From the NCBI RefSeq assembly GCF_002607855.1, contig NZ_AWQQ01000007.1:1-35565 (forward strand): a stretch of 35,565 nt of DNA, written 5' to 3'. The notes under the pieces were generated by a model. That model searched no databases. It saw only the letters and a program-made list of their open reading frames with translations, and was not told the origin of the DNA. Numbering within the stretch: position 1 is the stretch's first letter; each line of letters opens with the position of its first letter. The stretch comes from Desulforamulus profundi (GTDB lineage: Bacteria > Bacillota_B > Desulfotomaculia > Desulfotomaculales > Desulfotomaculaceae). The position numbers and the translations under genes are program-made. Shown piece after piece: positions 35,409 through 35,565 of this stretch.

Positions 35409-35565
35409 GTATCATGGTGATGCCGGTAAAGACGGCAAAAACACAAAAAACCACCTCCTATACGCCGTAGGCATTGTGGTAACATAGAACGGGCAGGTCT
35501 CCTGGCTTTGGATCATCAGAACCCCACGCCTTCCCAGGAGTGTTTCCCAGTGGACATCATGTGGG
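35409..35565 (-). promoter_or_regulatory. Cobalamin riboswitch (5' part beyond the window)
   Basis: The minus strand holds the B12 box AGCCAGGAGACCTGCC (35507-35492), preceded by CCACTGGGAAACACTCCTGG and GGGAAGGCG in the order usual for cobalamin riboswitches. The first stem runs off the window edge. A GCCGTCTTTACCGGC stem follows the box and then the terminator. It controls the seven-gene surface-capture and ECF operon. Confidence 0.92.

Overview
The window reads as chromosome of an anaerobic Firmicute of the Clostridia, most like the Desulfotomaculum/Moorella/Peptococcaceae group. This is inferred from the gene set: a Moorella-type stressosome, an SLH-anchored surface protein, a ferredoxin-linked 2-oxoacid oxidoreductase, a B12-riboswitch ECF importer, and strong AGGAGG ribosome sites with many GTG/TTG starts. 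No rRNA, tRNA or CRISPR was seen. A general warning: at least twenty genes or fragments of genes change frame by one base, often in a homopolymer, while the conserved protein continues in the next frame. I treat these mostly as base-call/assembly indels and give restored gene spans.

Left third (+ strand, 166-10685): a cyclic-di-GMP signalling block. It holds a PocR-GAF-GAF-HD-GYP phosphodiesterase, a small unknown protein with a double-domain KaiC-like ATPase, a PocR-GAF-GGDEF cyclase, an HD-GYP tail relic, then a stressosome operon rsbR-rsbS-rsbT-rsbX. That operon runs into a diguanylate cyclase with an RsbU-type RsbT-binding N-terminus and a GGDEF-EAL protein. The stressosome therefore appears to signal to c-di-GMP instead of to sigma-B.

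Middle (+ strand, 11243-16364): a form I RuBisCO locus, cbbL-cbbS-cbbX-cbbR-Dabb-class II aldolase, with a candidate CbbR-type operator and a structured leader. It is bordered by a transposase relic on the left and a truncated 2-oxoacid oxidoreductase alpha gene on the right, so it looks like an inserted block. No phosphoribulokinase is present here.

Next (- strand, read from 24131 down to 16526): purE-purK, then sbtA-sbtB (sodium/bicarbonate symporter and its PII-like regulator), a CdhB-like protein, the alpha, beta and gamma-delta subunits of a 2-oxoacid:ferredoxin oxidoreductase, and a DUF6671 protein. These are tightly spaced or overlapping and nearly all concern inorganic carbon use.

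Right third (- strand, read from 35565 down to 25608): a cobalamin-riboswitch operon. It encodes an SLH-anchored protein with an alpha-toroid repeat region plus a DUF4430 domain (the two-domain plan of intrinsic factor/transcobalamin), an ECF S component, a separate DUF4430 protein, a separate alpha-toroid protein, the ECF T and fused ECF A1-A2 components, and a second S component whose end was altered by a REP-associated transposase element with 17-bp perfect inverted ends. I read this as a cell-surface corrinoid capture and import system, and it is the strongest candidate here for something not well described.
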